From positions 1 through 12,618 of the forward strand of contig CAYVIZ010000034.1 in the NCBI GenBank assembly GCA_964451715.1: 12,618 bases of DNA. Reading direction: 5' to 3'. A program made the translations under genes and the position numbers. How positions within the stretch are numbered: the first letter of the stretch is position 1; each line of letters starts with the position of its first letter. This DNA comes from Tiamatella sp964451715. GTDB taxonomy: Archaea > Thermoproteota > Thermoprotei_A > Sulfolobales > Acidilobaceae. The notes beneath the pieces were generated by a model. The model made no database searches. It had not been told where the DNA came from and was given only the letters and a program-made list of their open reading frames with translations. Shown here piece after piece: positions 1 to 7,607 of this stretch.

Positions 1-572
1 CCAGAGGACTTAGAGTTGCAACCCACGCGATAGGTGACGAGGCTATTGGAGAGGTGTTAGACGCGTATGAAAACCTCGGCATAGAGGATAAGGGGAGGAT
101 AGAACACTTCAGCCTAGCCGGGGACCATGAGATATCAAGAGCAGCTAGACTAGGTGTATACGTAGTAGTCCAGCCTTATTTCAGGATTGCCGACTGGTGG
201 CTAGAGAAGAGGCTAGGCTCCGAGAGGACTAGACTGGCTTACCGGTTTAGGCACATGATATCCAAGGGTGTCAGGATTGCCTTCTCAACCGACTCTCCCG
301 TTGACCCGTATGATCCCATAGAAACCCTTTGGGCCTCGTATTCTAGGTGTAATACACCTCTATGCAACAGCGAGGAAGCTCTAAGCCCCAGCGAGGCCTT
401 CTATGCATATACGCTCTCGGCTGCACATGCGTCTGGAGGCCCAGTTGTAGAGCTGGTTAACAGGGAGGAGGGCTGGGGTGATATATTATCCTACTCTTGG
501 ACGCCTAGTGATCCATTGTCTACTAGTTGGAGGGGCCCTGTTACTCTTTTGGATACAATACTGGAGAGGTAA
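1..572 (+). CDS. YtcJ-like amidohydrolase, C-terminal part (5' end outside window)
   Basis: The reading frame is open from position 3 to the TAA at 570-572, giving 189 residues of a protein whose start lies to the left of the window. The fragment begins RGLRVATHAIGDEAIGEVL, which is the HAIGD metal-ligand region of the amidohydrolase 3 / YtcJ family. It is followed by a second conserved His in RIEHF (visible residue 35) and by the Asp-containing FSTDSPVDPYDP motif (Asp about 97), the usual catalytic Asp of the superfamily. The N-terminal HxH metal site must be in the missing part. Family members hydrolyse amide-like bonds in a metal-dependent TIM barrel, but the substrate cannot be told from sequence. 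The gene converges on the regulator gene with only 16 bp between the stops and has no evident link to haem synthesis. The family is fairly secure; the function is open. Confidence 0.85.
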   Translation, partial: RGLRVATHAIGDEAIGEVLDAYENLGIEDKGRIEHFSLAGDHEISRAARLGVYVVVQPYFRIADWWLEKRLGSERTRLAYRFRHMISKGVRIAFSTDSPVDPYDPIETLWASYSRCNTPLCNSEEALSPSEAFYAYTLSAAHASGGPVVELVNREEGWGDILSYSWTPSDPLSTSWRGPVTLLDTILER

Positions 573-588
573 TAGAAGGTTTTACGGG

Positions 589-1539
589 TTAGCCTTTGAG
601 TTTGCTGTTCTCCATCTTAATTTTCTCGTTGATGATGATGCATATTATAACATAAGCTGCGAGGAGAAGTATTGATACAGCGTCATGTATCTTTCCCAGT
701 ATAAATGCCGAAGAAGGATCCTCGACCTTGTCGACGGCCTCCTCTATATTGCCTAGCAATGCCTTAAGACTACCTACAAGCGGTTCAAGCCTTTTTATAC
801 TCGGGCTTGCCAGTATGTATAGGAGCGTGTTAGCCTCCTTCTGAAGACGGTCTAGCAATAGTGTTATGAGGGCTACATCTCCTCCCGGCACGTCGTGTTT
901 GCTTATCTTATCCATAATACTATAGAGGACTTCTACTGCAAGGCTCACATAACTAGCCGACAACGCCATCTGGACCTGCGTCACATTACCGGAGCGGGAC
1001 TTTCTTGTCACCAGGTATCTAAGTATAACATAAAGTGTTCTCATGAAATCCTGTCTTAGGAGACCTACTTCTCCCTGTGACCCTTCTCCACGTAAGGCCT
1101 TCTCTATACTTGATATAAGGTTGTTTAATATTGAGCCAAGGCTTTTTATAAGAAGATTAATATCAACCCTGTCCATGTCTAGGAGAACCTCTACCTCAAA
1201 CTCGTTCTCCCCGGTCTCCATGACATGGAGGCCCATGAAGTTTAGCGCTCTCTGCCTTATAATAGTCATGAGATCCTTGCTCGGTATCTTAATACCCGCC
1301 TTCTCCACCCCGGATAGATACATACAGACCGGTATGCTGACCGCTGTTATATAGGGTTCACGGGACAGATCTAGCCCCACTCTGCTATGGCTTCTCCTTT
1401 CTACTGGAAGTATCTTTATGCCATCACCCTCGTCGACCAGCATAACCTGGCTACCCTGGTCAAGCCCCATCCTCTTAAGCCAGTGCTTGGGTAGGGTGAC
1501 AACTAGGCTGCTTGTACCAACCTTCTGGATTCTCCTCAC
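589..1539 (-). CDS. AbrB/SpoVT-domain PhoU-like regulator
   Basis: The 316-residue protein starts MRRIQKVGTSSLVVTLPKHW, a typical archaeal SpoVT/AbrB swapped-hairpin DNA-binding domain (residues 1-48). A long helical region follows (about 60-300) that resembles the PhoU-like helical bundles of archaeal proteins often named phosphate uptake regulators. A hydrophobic stretch near the C-terminus (about 283-305, rich in I, L, A and V) could be a buried helix or a single membrane-associated segment. The GTG start at 1537-1539 is chosen because the AbrB motif begins directly there and an in-frame stop lies five codons upstream. No good ribosome site sits at normal spacing: the nearest, AAGGTGA, is about 20 nt away. 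The gene follows hemD on the same strand after 82 bp, with its own TATA-like box. No phosphate transport genes are nearby, so a role in haem-locus control is possible but inferred. Confidence 0.75.
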   Translation of the reverse strand: MRRIQKVGTSSLVVTLPKHWLKRMGLDQGSQVMLVDEGDGIKILPVERRSHSRVGLDLSREPYITAVSIPVCMYLSGVEKAGIKIPSKDLMTIIRQRALNFMGLHVMETGENEFEVEVLLDMDRVDINLLIKSLGSILNNLISSIEKALRGEGSQGEVGLLRQDFMRTLYVILRYLVTRKSRSGNVTQVQMALSASYVSLAVEVLYSIMDKISKHDVPGGDVALITLLLDRLQKEANTLLYILASPSIKRLEPLVGSLKALLGNIEEAVDKVEDPSSAFILGKIHDAVSILLLAAYVIICIIINEKIKMENSKLKG

Positions 1540-1621
1540 GTCAACGTCCAGGGTTTATTCACCTTGATCCTGCTATGGGATATGGCATGTTATAAATAGT
1601 AATTTCGTATAAACATTTGCA
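1540..1621 (-). promoter_or_regulatory. Upstream region of the AbrB-PhoU gene with TATA-like box
   Basis: On the minus strand a TATA-like stretch TATTTATAAC lies at 1589-1598. It would place transcription start near 1566, about 27 nt before the GTG start. Directly upstream of it is GTTTATACGAAATTAC (plus strand 1599-1614). This resembles the GTAATWAC elements at the hemA/chelatase and ahbD promoters. Positions are estimated by eye from the usual archaeal TATA-to-start distance. Confidence 0.4.
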
Positions 1622-2413
1622 TTATGTGTAATTACTCAGGCTGGAGTGATGGTTGCAAAAGGTTTCCAAGCATTCTCTAAGTCCTTCTAGGCTATAGGTT
1701 GGTGGGATACATGAAGATTTCTGCCCCCTTTCTTCCAGGGCTCTAGCCGTGGTAGGCCCCAGTGAGATTAGTGGCATAGCGTCTTTTAAGCCGAGACTAC
1801 CGGCTATATCGAGGAAGACGCGTGCTATGCTGGGACTAGTTAGAACCGGTACAAATAGTCTGCCTCCTCTTATACGGTATAGGAGCTCGGCCAGCTCGTC
1901 TAGGCTTCTCTTGTTGATTCTAACCTCGTAAACGTGTATTTCATTATAATATACACCATTACCGGCGAGTCTATATGCTAGGTCTGGCAATGCATTGGGT
2001 GATCTCAGGCCTAGTACACTCTTATAACCCCTTGATACTAGCTCCCCAGCCAGTCCTATACCTGTATGAATGCTCGACTCATACGCCTCAATGCCAAGGT
2101 GTTCTCTTACCGATTTCCTAGTTCCCGGGCCTATAGCCCACACGTCTACTCCTTCCAGCTTCTCTCTAAGTATAGGTTTCACGCCGTGTTTGACTGCATC
2201 AAAAGCGAGCATACGAGGGGCCCGGGGGCTGGTGAAGACTATAGTCTCATAGCGTTTCTCTGAGAGCTCCTCTATTGTTTTGACTGATGAGCCTTCCACG
2301 TTGTAGGCTTTGACTACGGGTATCCATATAGTCCTGCAGCCTCCTAGGGTAGAGGGAGGCGGGTCTGGTCCTAGGAAGAGTAGCCTAGGTCTCTCCTGTG
2401 CTTCATCCACCAT
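1622..2413 (-). CDS. hemD: Uroporphyrinogen-III synthase
   Basis: HemD closes hydroxymethylbilane into uroporphyrinogen III while inverting ring D. The 263-residue length fits the family. This divergent family is recognised by two similar alpha/beta domains with short conserved patches: IVFTSPRAPRML (58-69), AIGPGTRKSV (93-102), VLTSPSIARVF (190-200) and SLGPTTARALEERG (217-230). The ATG at 2413 is supported by a GGAGGAG ribosome site five bases upstream, which lies inside the end of the preceding methyltransferase gene. The two genes overlap by 43 bp, suggesting coupled translation. It is the last gene of the hemA-hemB-hemL-hemC-cobA-hemD operon. Sequence conservation alone would be modest evidence, but the position in a haem operon makes the call strong. 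Confidence 0.92.
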   Translation of the reverse strand: MVDEAQERPRLLFLGPDPPPSTLGGCRTIWIPVVKAYNVEGSSVKTIEELSEKRYETIVFTSPRAPRMLAFDAVKHGVKPILREKLEGVDVWAIGPGTRKSVREHLGIEAYESSIHTGIGLAGELVSRGYKSVLGLRSPNALPDLAYRLAGNGVYYNEIHVYEVRINKRSLDELAELLYRIRGGRLFVPVLTSPSIARVFLDIAGSLGLKDAMPLISLGPTTARALEERGQKSSCIPPTYSLEGLRECLETFCNHHSSLSNYT

Positions 2414-3120
2414 TCAACTCCTCCTCCCACAACTATCAGGGCTGGAGGACTAGGCTCATAACTAGACCCAGCCAGCTCCCCCGCTCTCCCATACACATAC
2501 CTCTCCCGCCCTCCTAGATCCTCCACGATGAGGACAGCTGTATCCCTCCTCCCCGAGGCCTGGAGGGCTTCAAGTATCACCCTGTATATACCTGTCGCCA
2601 TGTAGAAAATCACAGTGTCAGAATACTCTATGAGCCGCCTCACCTCACTCTCACCTATAGGCTTGCCACCCGCCTTTACTCCGGTAGCTATGGATAATAC
2701 ACTACCAGAACAACGTCCTGCCAAGGGTAGACCCAGCTTCGCCGCCAGCTTAGAAGCACTAGTAACTCCCGGTATTACAGTACACTCTATACCCCTCCCT
2801 CTAAGGTAGAGACACTCCTCCTCGCCCCTCCCGTATAGCATGGGATCCCCGCCCTTGAGCCTGGCCACTACTTCCCCCTTAAGCGCGTACTGGAGGAGCA
2901 GATTGTTTATCTCGTCCTGGCTCAGCGTATGGCTCCCCGGCCTCTTACCTGCGTATACCAGTTTCACACCGCTGTCCCTGAACTGGTCGAGGAGAGAGCT
3001 ATCAATAAGCCTGTCGTAAACTATGACGGATGCCTCGCTGAGAGCCCTGTACCCGTCTAGGGTGATGTCGCCCGCCTCCACTCCTCCCCCTACGATATAG
3101 ACTCTACCCCTCGAGCCCAC
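2371..3120 (-). CDS. cobA: Uroporphyrinogen-III C-methyltransferase (SUMT)
   Basis: SUMT transfers two methyl groups from S-adenosylmethionine to C2 and C7 of uroporphyrinogen III, making precorrin-2, the branch point to siroheme, haem (via Ahb) and corrinoids. Visible motifs, numbered from the start chosen here, are the Gly-rich VYIVGGGVEAGD (7-18), YDRLID (35-40), YAGKRPG (56-62), RLKGGDPMLYGRGEEE (87-102) and VIPGVTSAS (115-123). I chose the GTG at 3118-3120, giving 249 residues. It sits behind a GGAGG nine bases upstream and starts just before the conserved first strand. A longer form from the ATG at 3168 would add 16 Arg- and Gly-rich residues that are really the hemC 3' end in another frame. 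The gene overlaps hemC by 17 bp and hemD by 43 bp. No HemD or Met8 domain is fused to it. Confidence 0.95.
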   Translation of the reverse strand: MGSRGRVYIVGGGVEAGDITLDGYRALSEASVIVYDRLIDSSLLDQFRDSGVKLVYAGKRPGSHTLSQDEINNLLLQYALKGEVVARLKGGDPMLYGRGEEECLYLRGRGIECTVIPGVTSASKLAAKLGLPLAGRCSGSVLSIATGVKAGGKPIGESEVRRLIEYSDTVIFYMATGIYRVILEALQASGRRDTAVLIVEDLGGRERYVYGRAGELAGSSYEPSPPALIVVGGGVEWWMKHRRDLGYSS

Positions 3121-3985
3121 GCCGCAACGCCTCCGCAGCCCTCCTCCCCGCCTCCACGGGGTCCGCATCCTCTACCCCTGCAAAGACGGGTTCCGAGCCA
3201 TAGTAGGCCGCCCGGAAGATAATCCTATTACCACCAGCCTCGGCGTACCCTGCTATCGGGGTGCTGCACCCGGTATCCATGGTTTTCAGGAACTCCCTCT
3301 CAGCCAGCATCTCAACATGAGTCCTCCGGTGGCTCACCCGTTTCAACAGCCCCGCTATAGGAGAGTCCCTCAACGCTACCACAGCTATTATACCCTGCCC
3401 GGGAGAGGGGAGATACTTCTTAGCATCAAGCACTAGACGGGGCCTCTCCACGCCCAGCCTCTCCAGCCCCGCCTCCGCTGCCACAAGGTAGTCGGCGTAT
3501 CCATCGTCCAGCTTCCTCAGCCTAGTGTCCAGGTTCCCCCTTATACCCTTGAAGACCAGTCCTGGATTCACCTTCTTCAACATGCCCACTCTACGAGGAG
3601 AGCCTGTGGCTATGATTGTCCCCTGCGGCATTACAGTAGGATCCACCGGGTCGAGGCCTCTGCGGGGCACTAGGGAATCCTGCACCGGGCCTCTGGGGGG
3701 AGTCATGACTATCTCGAGGCGGGGGTCAATCCTGCTGGGCAAATCCTTCATACTGTGCACGGCAACATCGGCCTCACCCTCTAGGACGAGCTTGTTTACC
3801 TCCTTCTCGAAGACGCCTACTCCCCCTATCTCAGCTATAGGCTTATCCCTAACAATGTCCCCACGCGTCTTTACAGGCACGTGAACCAGCTTTACCCCCG
3901 GTATGTGCTGGGCAAGATAATCCTTAACCCTCTCCACCTGGATCCTGCTGAGGAGGCTGGATCTCGCCGCTGCCCTTATAATCAA
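3104..3985 (-). CDS. hemC: Hydroxymethylbilane synthase (porphobilinogen deaminase)
   Basis: HemC joins four porphobilinogen units into hydroxymethylbilane using a covalently bound dipyrromethane primer. At 293 residues it is about normal length for a prokaryotic or archaeal form. Motifs in order are RAAARSSLLSRIQ (4-16), VAVHSMKDLPS (75-84), IATGSPRRVGML (125-136), IRGNLDTRLRKLD (148-160), YLPSPGQG (191-198) and the cofactor site TMDTGCSTPIAGYA (235-248). Cys240 is the residue expected to carry the dipyrromethane. The start is a TTG at 3983-3985 that overlaps the hemL stop as TTGA, so the two are translationally coupled. A GAGGGATCA ribosome site lies just upstream. No key residue is missing. 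Confidence 0.97.
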   Translation of the reverse strand: MIIRAAARSSLLSRIQVERVKDYLAQHIPGVKLVHVPVKTRGDIVRDKPIAEIGGVGVFEKEVNKLVLEGEADVAVHSMKDLPSRIDPRLEIVMTPPRGPVQDSLVPRRGLDPVDPTVMPQGTIIATGSPRRVGMLKKVNPGLVFKGIRGNLDTRLRKLDDGYADYLVAAEAGLERLGVERPRLVLDAKKYLPSPGQGIIAVVALRDSPIAGLLKRVSHRRTHVEMLAEREFLKTMDTGCSTPIAGYAEAGGNRIIFRAAYYGSEPVFAGVEDADPVEAGRRAAEALRRGLEG

Positions 3986-5244
3986 GTGTGATCCCTCAAA
4001 GCCCTCCTCAGCGCCTTGCGGAACAATTCCACCTCATCCTCCCCGTGCGCTGTCGACGTGAAGATCGTCTCATACTGGCTAGGCGGTATGAACACCCTGC
4101 TCTTCAGCATAGCCTCGTGTATCCTCTCGTAGAGGATCCTGTCCGCCCTCCTCGCATCCCCTGCATCCCACACCGAGTTAACGCCCAGGAAAAACTGCTG
4201 CATCGAGCCCACCCTGTTCAACGCATACTCAAAGCCGGCAGCGTCTAACTCCTCCCTTATAGCCTCCTCCAGCATCCTGGATACCTCCTCGAGGTGCTTG
4301 TAGCCCTCCTCCTCTAGGACCTTTATAGTAGCCAAGCCTGCAGCCATCGTGACCGGATGGCCGTTGAATGTGCCTGCGCTGAACACCTTGCCCACGGGCG
4401 TCAGGTTATCCATTACCTCAGGCGAAGAAACAACGGCACCAACGGGGAACCCGCCTCCTATTATCTTGCCCAGCACAACCATATCCGCCTTCACGCCATA
4501 GTATCCCTGAGCCCCCCGCAGGCCTAGCCTGAAGCCTGTTATAACCTCGTCGAACACTAGCAGCAAACCATACCTGTCGGCGAGCCTCCTCAATCCCTCC
4601 AGGAAACCCCTTCTCGGAGGTATGACCCCCATATTACCTATTACGGGCTCCACTATTATGGCTGCAACCCGGTCAGGGTTCTCCTCGAGAATAGCCTCGA
4701 CACTGCCGAGATCGTTGTAGTCGGCTATAAGGGTCATACTGGACACGCACCCGGGTATACCCGGCGAGGAAGGCATGCCCGCGTGGGCCGCTGCACTCCC
4801 GGGGGAGACCAGGAGGTAGTCATGGGCTCCATGGTAGCACCCGTCGAACTTGACCACTAGATCCCTCCCAGTGTAGGCCCTGGCAAGCCTCAGAGCAAGC
4901 ATTGTAGCCTCCGTCCCGCTATTTACGAACCTCACCCTCCCTCCCGGGTACACGTATCGGGTAATCTTCTCCGCAAGCTCCACCTCCGCCCTACATGTAG
5001 ACCCGTAGAGCCAACCCTCCTCAACCGCCTCCTCGACCGCCCTTAACACCCTCTCATCCCTGTGGCCCAGTATAAGGGGCCCATAGCCTAGGACATGGTC
5101 TAGAACACGGCCATACTCTGCGTCGTAGATGTATGCGCCCTCACCCCGTACAGGCAGCAACGGGCGGGGCTTGACGTATGCCCTTATAGTACTATCCACA
5201 CCGCCGACTAATACCCTAGCAGCCCTCCGCGTATAGTCCTCCAT
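3982..5244 (-). CDS. hemL: Glutamate-1-semialdehyde 2,1-aminomutase
   Basis: HemL is a PLP-dependent class III aminotransferase-fold enzyme that converts glutamate-1-semialdehyde into 5-aminolevulinate, right after HemA in the C5 pathway. The 420-residue protein shows the family motifs RFVNSGTEATMLALRLAR (105-122), FDGCYHGAHD (133-142), VEPVIGNMGVIPP (198-210), VFDEVITGFR (230-239) and the PLP lysine region VLGKIIGGGFPVGA, with Lys260 as the expected Schiff-base lysine. FSAGTFNGHPVTMAAGLA follows. The ATG at 5244 has a GAGGTGA ribosome site nine bases upstream. It is 23 bp after hemB and overlaps hemC by 4 bp. The order hemA-hemB-hemL-hemC separates the HemA and HemL genes, although HemA passes an unstable product to HemL. 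Confidence 0.97.
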   Translation of the reverse strand: MEDYTRRAARVLVGGVDSTIRAYVKPRPLLPVRGEGAYIYDAEYGRVLDHVLGYGPLILGHRDERVLRAVEEAVEEGWLYGSTCRAEVELAEKITRYVYPGGRVRFVNSGTEATMLALRLARAYTGRDLVVKFDGCYHGAHDYLLVSPGSAAAHAGMPSSPGIPGCVSSMTLIADYNDLGSVEAILEENPDRVAAIIVEPVIGNMGVIPPRRGFLEGLRRLADRYGLLLVFDEVITGFRLGLRGAQGYYGVKADMVVLGKIIGGGFPVGAVVSSPEVMDNLTPVGKVFSAGTFNGHPVTMAAGLATIKVLEEEGYKHLEEVSRMLEEAIREELDAAGFEYALNRVGSMQQFFLGVNSVWDAGDARRADRILYERIHEAMLKSRVFIPPSQYETIFTSTAHGEDEVELFRKALRRALRDHT

Positions 5245-5267
5245 AACTAGGGCTCACCTCGATATAA

Positions 5268-6275
5268 TCAAAACTCGCGTCTAAGCATGGCATACTCGGC
5301 CGCATGGTAGGTTATTATTATGTCCGCGCCGGCACGCCTTATAGAGTATAGCACCTCCACTATAGCATCCTCGCCCAGGAGCCCGGCCTCTACAGCCTTC
5401 TTAAGCATAGAGTACTCCCCGCTCACATTATACGCCGCCAGCGGGATGCCCGGGAACTCCCTCTTGACTAATGATATAACATCTAGATACGTCAGCGCAG
5501 GCTTGACCATCAGTATATCAGCACCCTCCTCAACATCCATAGAGGCCTCCACAAGGGCCTCCATCCTATTCCGGGGATCCATCTGGTATGTCCTCCTATC
5601 GCCGAACCGGGGCGCACTATCCATGACGTCCCTGAAAGGCCCGTAGAAGCTGCTCGCGTACTTAACGCTGTAAGACATGATGAGCACATCAGTATACCCC
5701 TCCCCGTCTAATGCACGCCTTATAGCAGCGACTTGCCCGTCCATCATACCGCTAGGCGCCACAATGTCGGAGCCGGCCTCCGCCTGGGAGACCGCTATCC
5801 TACCATACAACTCGAGAGTCTCATCGTTATCAATGCACATACCCCTCCTACACCGCCGGGGGAGGCCGCAGTGCCCGTGGCTGGAGTAGCCGCATATGCA
5901 TAGATCGGTAGCCACGAGAGGCTCCCAGCCCAGCTCCCTCCTTATACTCCTCAAGGCCCTCTGAACAGGCCCGTCACGGTCGAACGCCGCTGTAGCGTCC
6001 TCATCCTTCCCGGCGGGCACCCCGAACAACAGGAAAGACTTGATCCCCACATCCATCATTCTGGAGAGGAAGCTTATCAGCTCCCCGGAGTCGGGGGGAT
6101 AATAGCTGTGGCCCGGCAACGCCTCTATAGGAGTAGGCCTGCCCGCCTTGTCGGATACGAAGACGGGGAGCATGAGCCTCCCCGGCTCCAGGCTCGTCTC
6201 AGCTGTTAGGCTCCTCAGGACACTCGTCAACCTGCGTCTCCTAGGCCTGTAAGACGGGAATCTCCCAATCCTCAC
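5268..6275 (-). CDS. hemB: Porphobilinogen synthase (ALA dehydratase)
   Basis: HemB condenses two 5-aminolevulinate molecules into porphobilinogen. The 335-residue protein has the two active-site lysines in SYSVKYASSFYGPFR (Lys205) and DILMVKPAL (Lys258). It also has the three-Cys zinc triad in TDLCICGYSSHGHCG (Cys126, Cys128, Cys136), so it belongs to the zinc-type enzymes rather than the Asp-rich magnesium type. Two further cysteines, Cys142 and Cys147, follow closely in an Arg-rich loop. The start is a GTG at 6273-6275 overlapping the hemA stop as GTGA. A GGAGGTGG ribosome site lies seven bases upstream, giving tight coupling. The basic RPRRRRLTSVLR N-terminal patch matches the conserved RxRRLR segment of the family. 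Confidence 0.97.
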   Translation of the reverse strand: MRIGRFPSYRPRRRRLTSVLRSLTAETSLEPGRLMLPVFVSDKAGRPTPIEALPGHSYYPPDSGELISFLSRMMDVGIKSFLLFGVPAGKDEDATAAFDRDGPVQRALRSIRRELGWEPLVATDLCICGYSSHGHCGLPRRCRRGMCIDNDETLELYGRIAVSQAEAGSDIVAPSGMMDGQVAAIRRALDGEGYTDVLIMSYSVKYASSFYGPFRDVMDSAPRFGDRRTYQMDPRNRMEALVEASMDVEEGADILMVKPALTYLDVISLVKREFPGIPLAAYNVSGEYSMLKKAVEAGLLGEDAIVEVLYSIRRAGADIIITYHAAEYAMLRREF

Positions 6276-7450
6276 CCTGAGCCACCTCCATAATACTCCT
6301 TCAAAGCACCGAGGAGCTCGTCCATGCAGCTCCCCGGGCTAGAGGATGCCCTGCGGAGGCCCATGTAGACCCCGTGCAGGAGCTTTCCCGAGAACCGGGT
6401 TAGGAGGAGCCTATCACCGTTGCCCTCGGAGAACTCTTCTATGAGGCGGTGTGTGTATTCTTCCAGCAGCTTTATAGCCTCCCCTATCCTCTCGCTGCTA
6501 AGCCTCCTAGTAAGCCTCTCCAGCTCATCCTCTATTATATGCTCCACAGCAGGTATCCATCTAGACCTTAGCCTTATAGCCTCCTCTACTATCCCTCTCA
6601 GATCGTCTAGGAGTAGCACCCGCCCCCATGAGGGATCTGCTACGGGAGGATTGGAGAGGTCTATAACTACGCGGGCCCTCCTAGCAGCTTCTTCTACCTG
6701 GCCCCTCTCATACCCCTTGACTGCTATGAACACAGCGTCAAGAGGACCTACATCCTTGAGACCGTCTTCCAGGATTAGAGGGGCTCCCTGCGGGCAGAGC
6801 CCGGCTATGCGGGACGCCCTTTCCAGGGAGCGGGACACAACATAGATAACTGAGGGAGAGTGGGTGCTGCATAGAATCCTTACAAGCTTCCCGCCAGCCG
6901 ACCCGGCCCCCATAACCGCTACAGTCCTGCCTGTTAGCCCGTTTAGCTCCCTTGCAGCGGCCTTCACTGCAGCCGATATATAGCTCGCCGACCCCTGGCC
7001 TATACCGGTCTCCCTCCGCGCCTTCTTACCCGCCACAATCGCCGCATGGAACACCCTGTCGAGCAGGGGTGTCGTAAGCCCCTTGTCCCTATGGCTTATC
7101 CAGGCACTCCTCACCTGGCCCAGTATCTCGGGCTCGCCTATAACAGCAGACTCCAAGCCAGCGGCTATCCTCATAATCCTCCTAGCAGCCTCTAACCCGC
7201 TGGCAACACGGGGCCTGACCCCCTTCCCGGTATACAGTTCGACGACCTTCCCGGTGCAGGAGCCGTCGGAGTCGTCCAGGTAAACCTCCATCCTATTACA
7301 TGTCGCCAACACGACTCTACTACAGTATCCGAAGTCTTGCGCCTCGTCTATAGAGCGTTCTAGGGCTCCTATAGCCTCCAGCGGCGCCTCTTTATGGCTT
7401 ACATAAACAGCACTCAACCTGTCAAGGGGCTCTACAACGGTGTCGGCCAA
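6272..7450 (-). CDS. hemA: Glutamyl-tRNA reductase
   Basis: HemA reduces the glutamyl group of Glu-tRNA to glutamate-1-semialdehyde with NADPH, the first committed step of the C5 route. The 392 residues show the catalytic domain with VVLATCNRMEVYL (nucleophile Cys51), the conserved GLESAVIGEPEILGQVRSAW (98-117), and GQGSASYISAAVKAA (151-165). The Rossmann motif VAVMGAGSAGGKLV (177-190) follows, then a helical C-terminal dimerisation region (about 290-390). The start is a TTG at 7448-7450, with GGAGG eight bases upstream and no better ATG nearby. It is the promoter-proximal gene of the six-gene operon, diverging from the chelatase gene across 157 bp. Supply of 5-aminolevulinate is usually controlled at HemA, so regulation at this promoter would set the pathway flux. 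Confidence 0.97.
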   Translation of the reverse strand: MADTVVEPLDRLSAVYVSHKEAPLEAIGALERSIDEAQDFGYCSRVVLATCNRMEVYLDDSDGSCTGKVVELYTGKGVRPRVASGLEAARRIMRIAAGLESAVIGEPEILGQVRSAWISHRDKGLTTPLLDRVFHAAIVAGKKARRETGIGQGSASYISAAVKAAARELNGLTGRTVAVMGAGSAGGKLVRILCSTHSPSVIYVVSRSLERASRIAGLCPQGAPLILEDGLKDVGPLDAVFIAVKGYERGQVEEAARRARVVIDLSNPPVADPSWGRVLLLDDLRGIVEEAIRLRSRWIPAVEHIIEDELERLTRRLSSERIGEAIKLLEEYTHRLIEEFSEGNGDRLLLTRFSGKLLHGVYMGLRRASSSPGSCMDELLGALKEYYGGGSG

Positions 7451-7607
7451 CCCTCCTTCCTCCAGGCTCTAGAACTAGTTGGGGGAGCGGGGTTTATCAC
7501 GTGAGGCCTGTATGCATGATAATCGCAATCTGGTATGTAATTACGTGTAATAACGCCGTCTTAATACCGGGTACGGGGCATCCACGTGTAGGGCGAGGAC
7601 AAGTGTT
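7451..7607. promoter_or_regulatory. Divergent promoter region between hemA and the chelatase gene
   Basis: The 157 bp gap carries two opposed promoters. For hemA (minus strand) a TATA-like GATAAACC lies at 7491-7498, predicting a start near 7468 and a leader of about 18 nt. For the chelatase (plus strand) CTTAATA at 7560-7566 predicts a start near 7590 and a similar leader, with GAGGA about ten bases before the ATG. Between them lies GTAATTACGTGTAATAAC (7537-7554). This is two GTAATWAC units with start points 10 bp apart, that is, one helical turn, and it ends 5 bp from the chelatase TATA-like box. CACGTG also occurs at 7498-7503 and 7583-7588. TATA placement is by eye. Confidence 0.5.
7537..7554. 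promoter_or_regulatory. Candidate operator: tandem GTAATWAC element
   Basis: GTAATTAC-GT-GTAATAAC is a pair of 8 bp units with a 2 bp spacer; the first unit is a perfect palindrome. A related pair, GTAATAAC-GG-GAAATTAC, lies at 12195-12212 with the same 10 bp spacing, next to the ahbD TATA-like box. A looser version lies at 1599-1614. It may be a binding site for a dimeric regulator. This is inference from repeated occurrence at the promoters of one pathway. Confidence 0.4.

Noticed and set aside
573..588. Bidirectional terminator between the amidohydrolase and regulator genes
   Set aside because: Only 16 bp separate the stops; no hairpin and no convincing T-run is visible on either strand.
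1628..1635. Perfect GTAATTAC copy near 1628
   Set aside because: It lies inside the last codons of hemD (encoding Ser-Asn-Tyr-Thr), so it was not counted as an operator, though it is close to the element at 1599-1614.
3525..3884. Long plus-strand open frame opposite hemC (119 codons)
   Set aside because: Antisense shadow of a strongly conserved gene; composition is Ser/Thr/Pro-rich with no family motif, as expected for GC-rich antisense frames.
6420..6845. Plus-strand 141-codon open frame opposite hemA
   Set aside because: Ser-rich antisense shadow of the conserved hemA frame, with no motif and no sensible upstream promoter.
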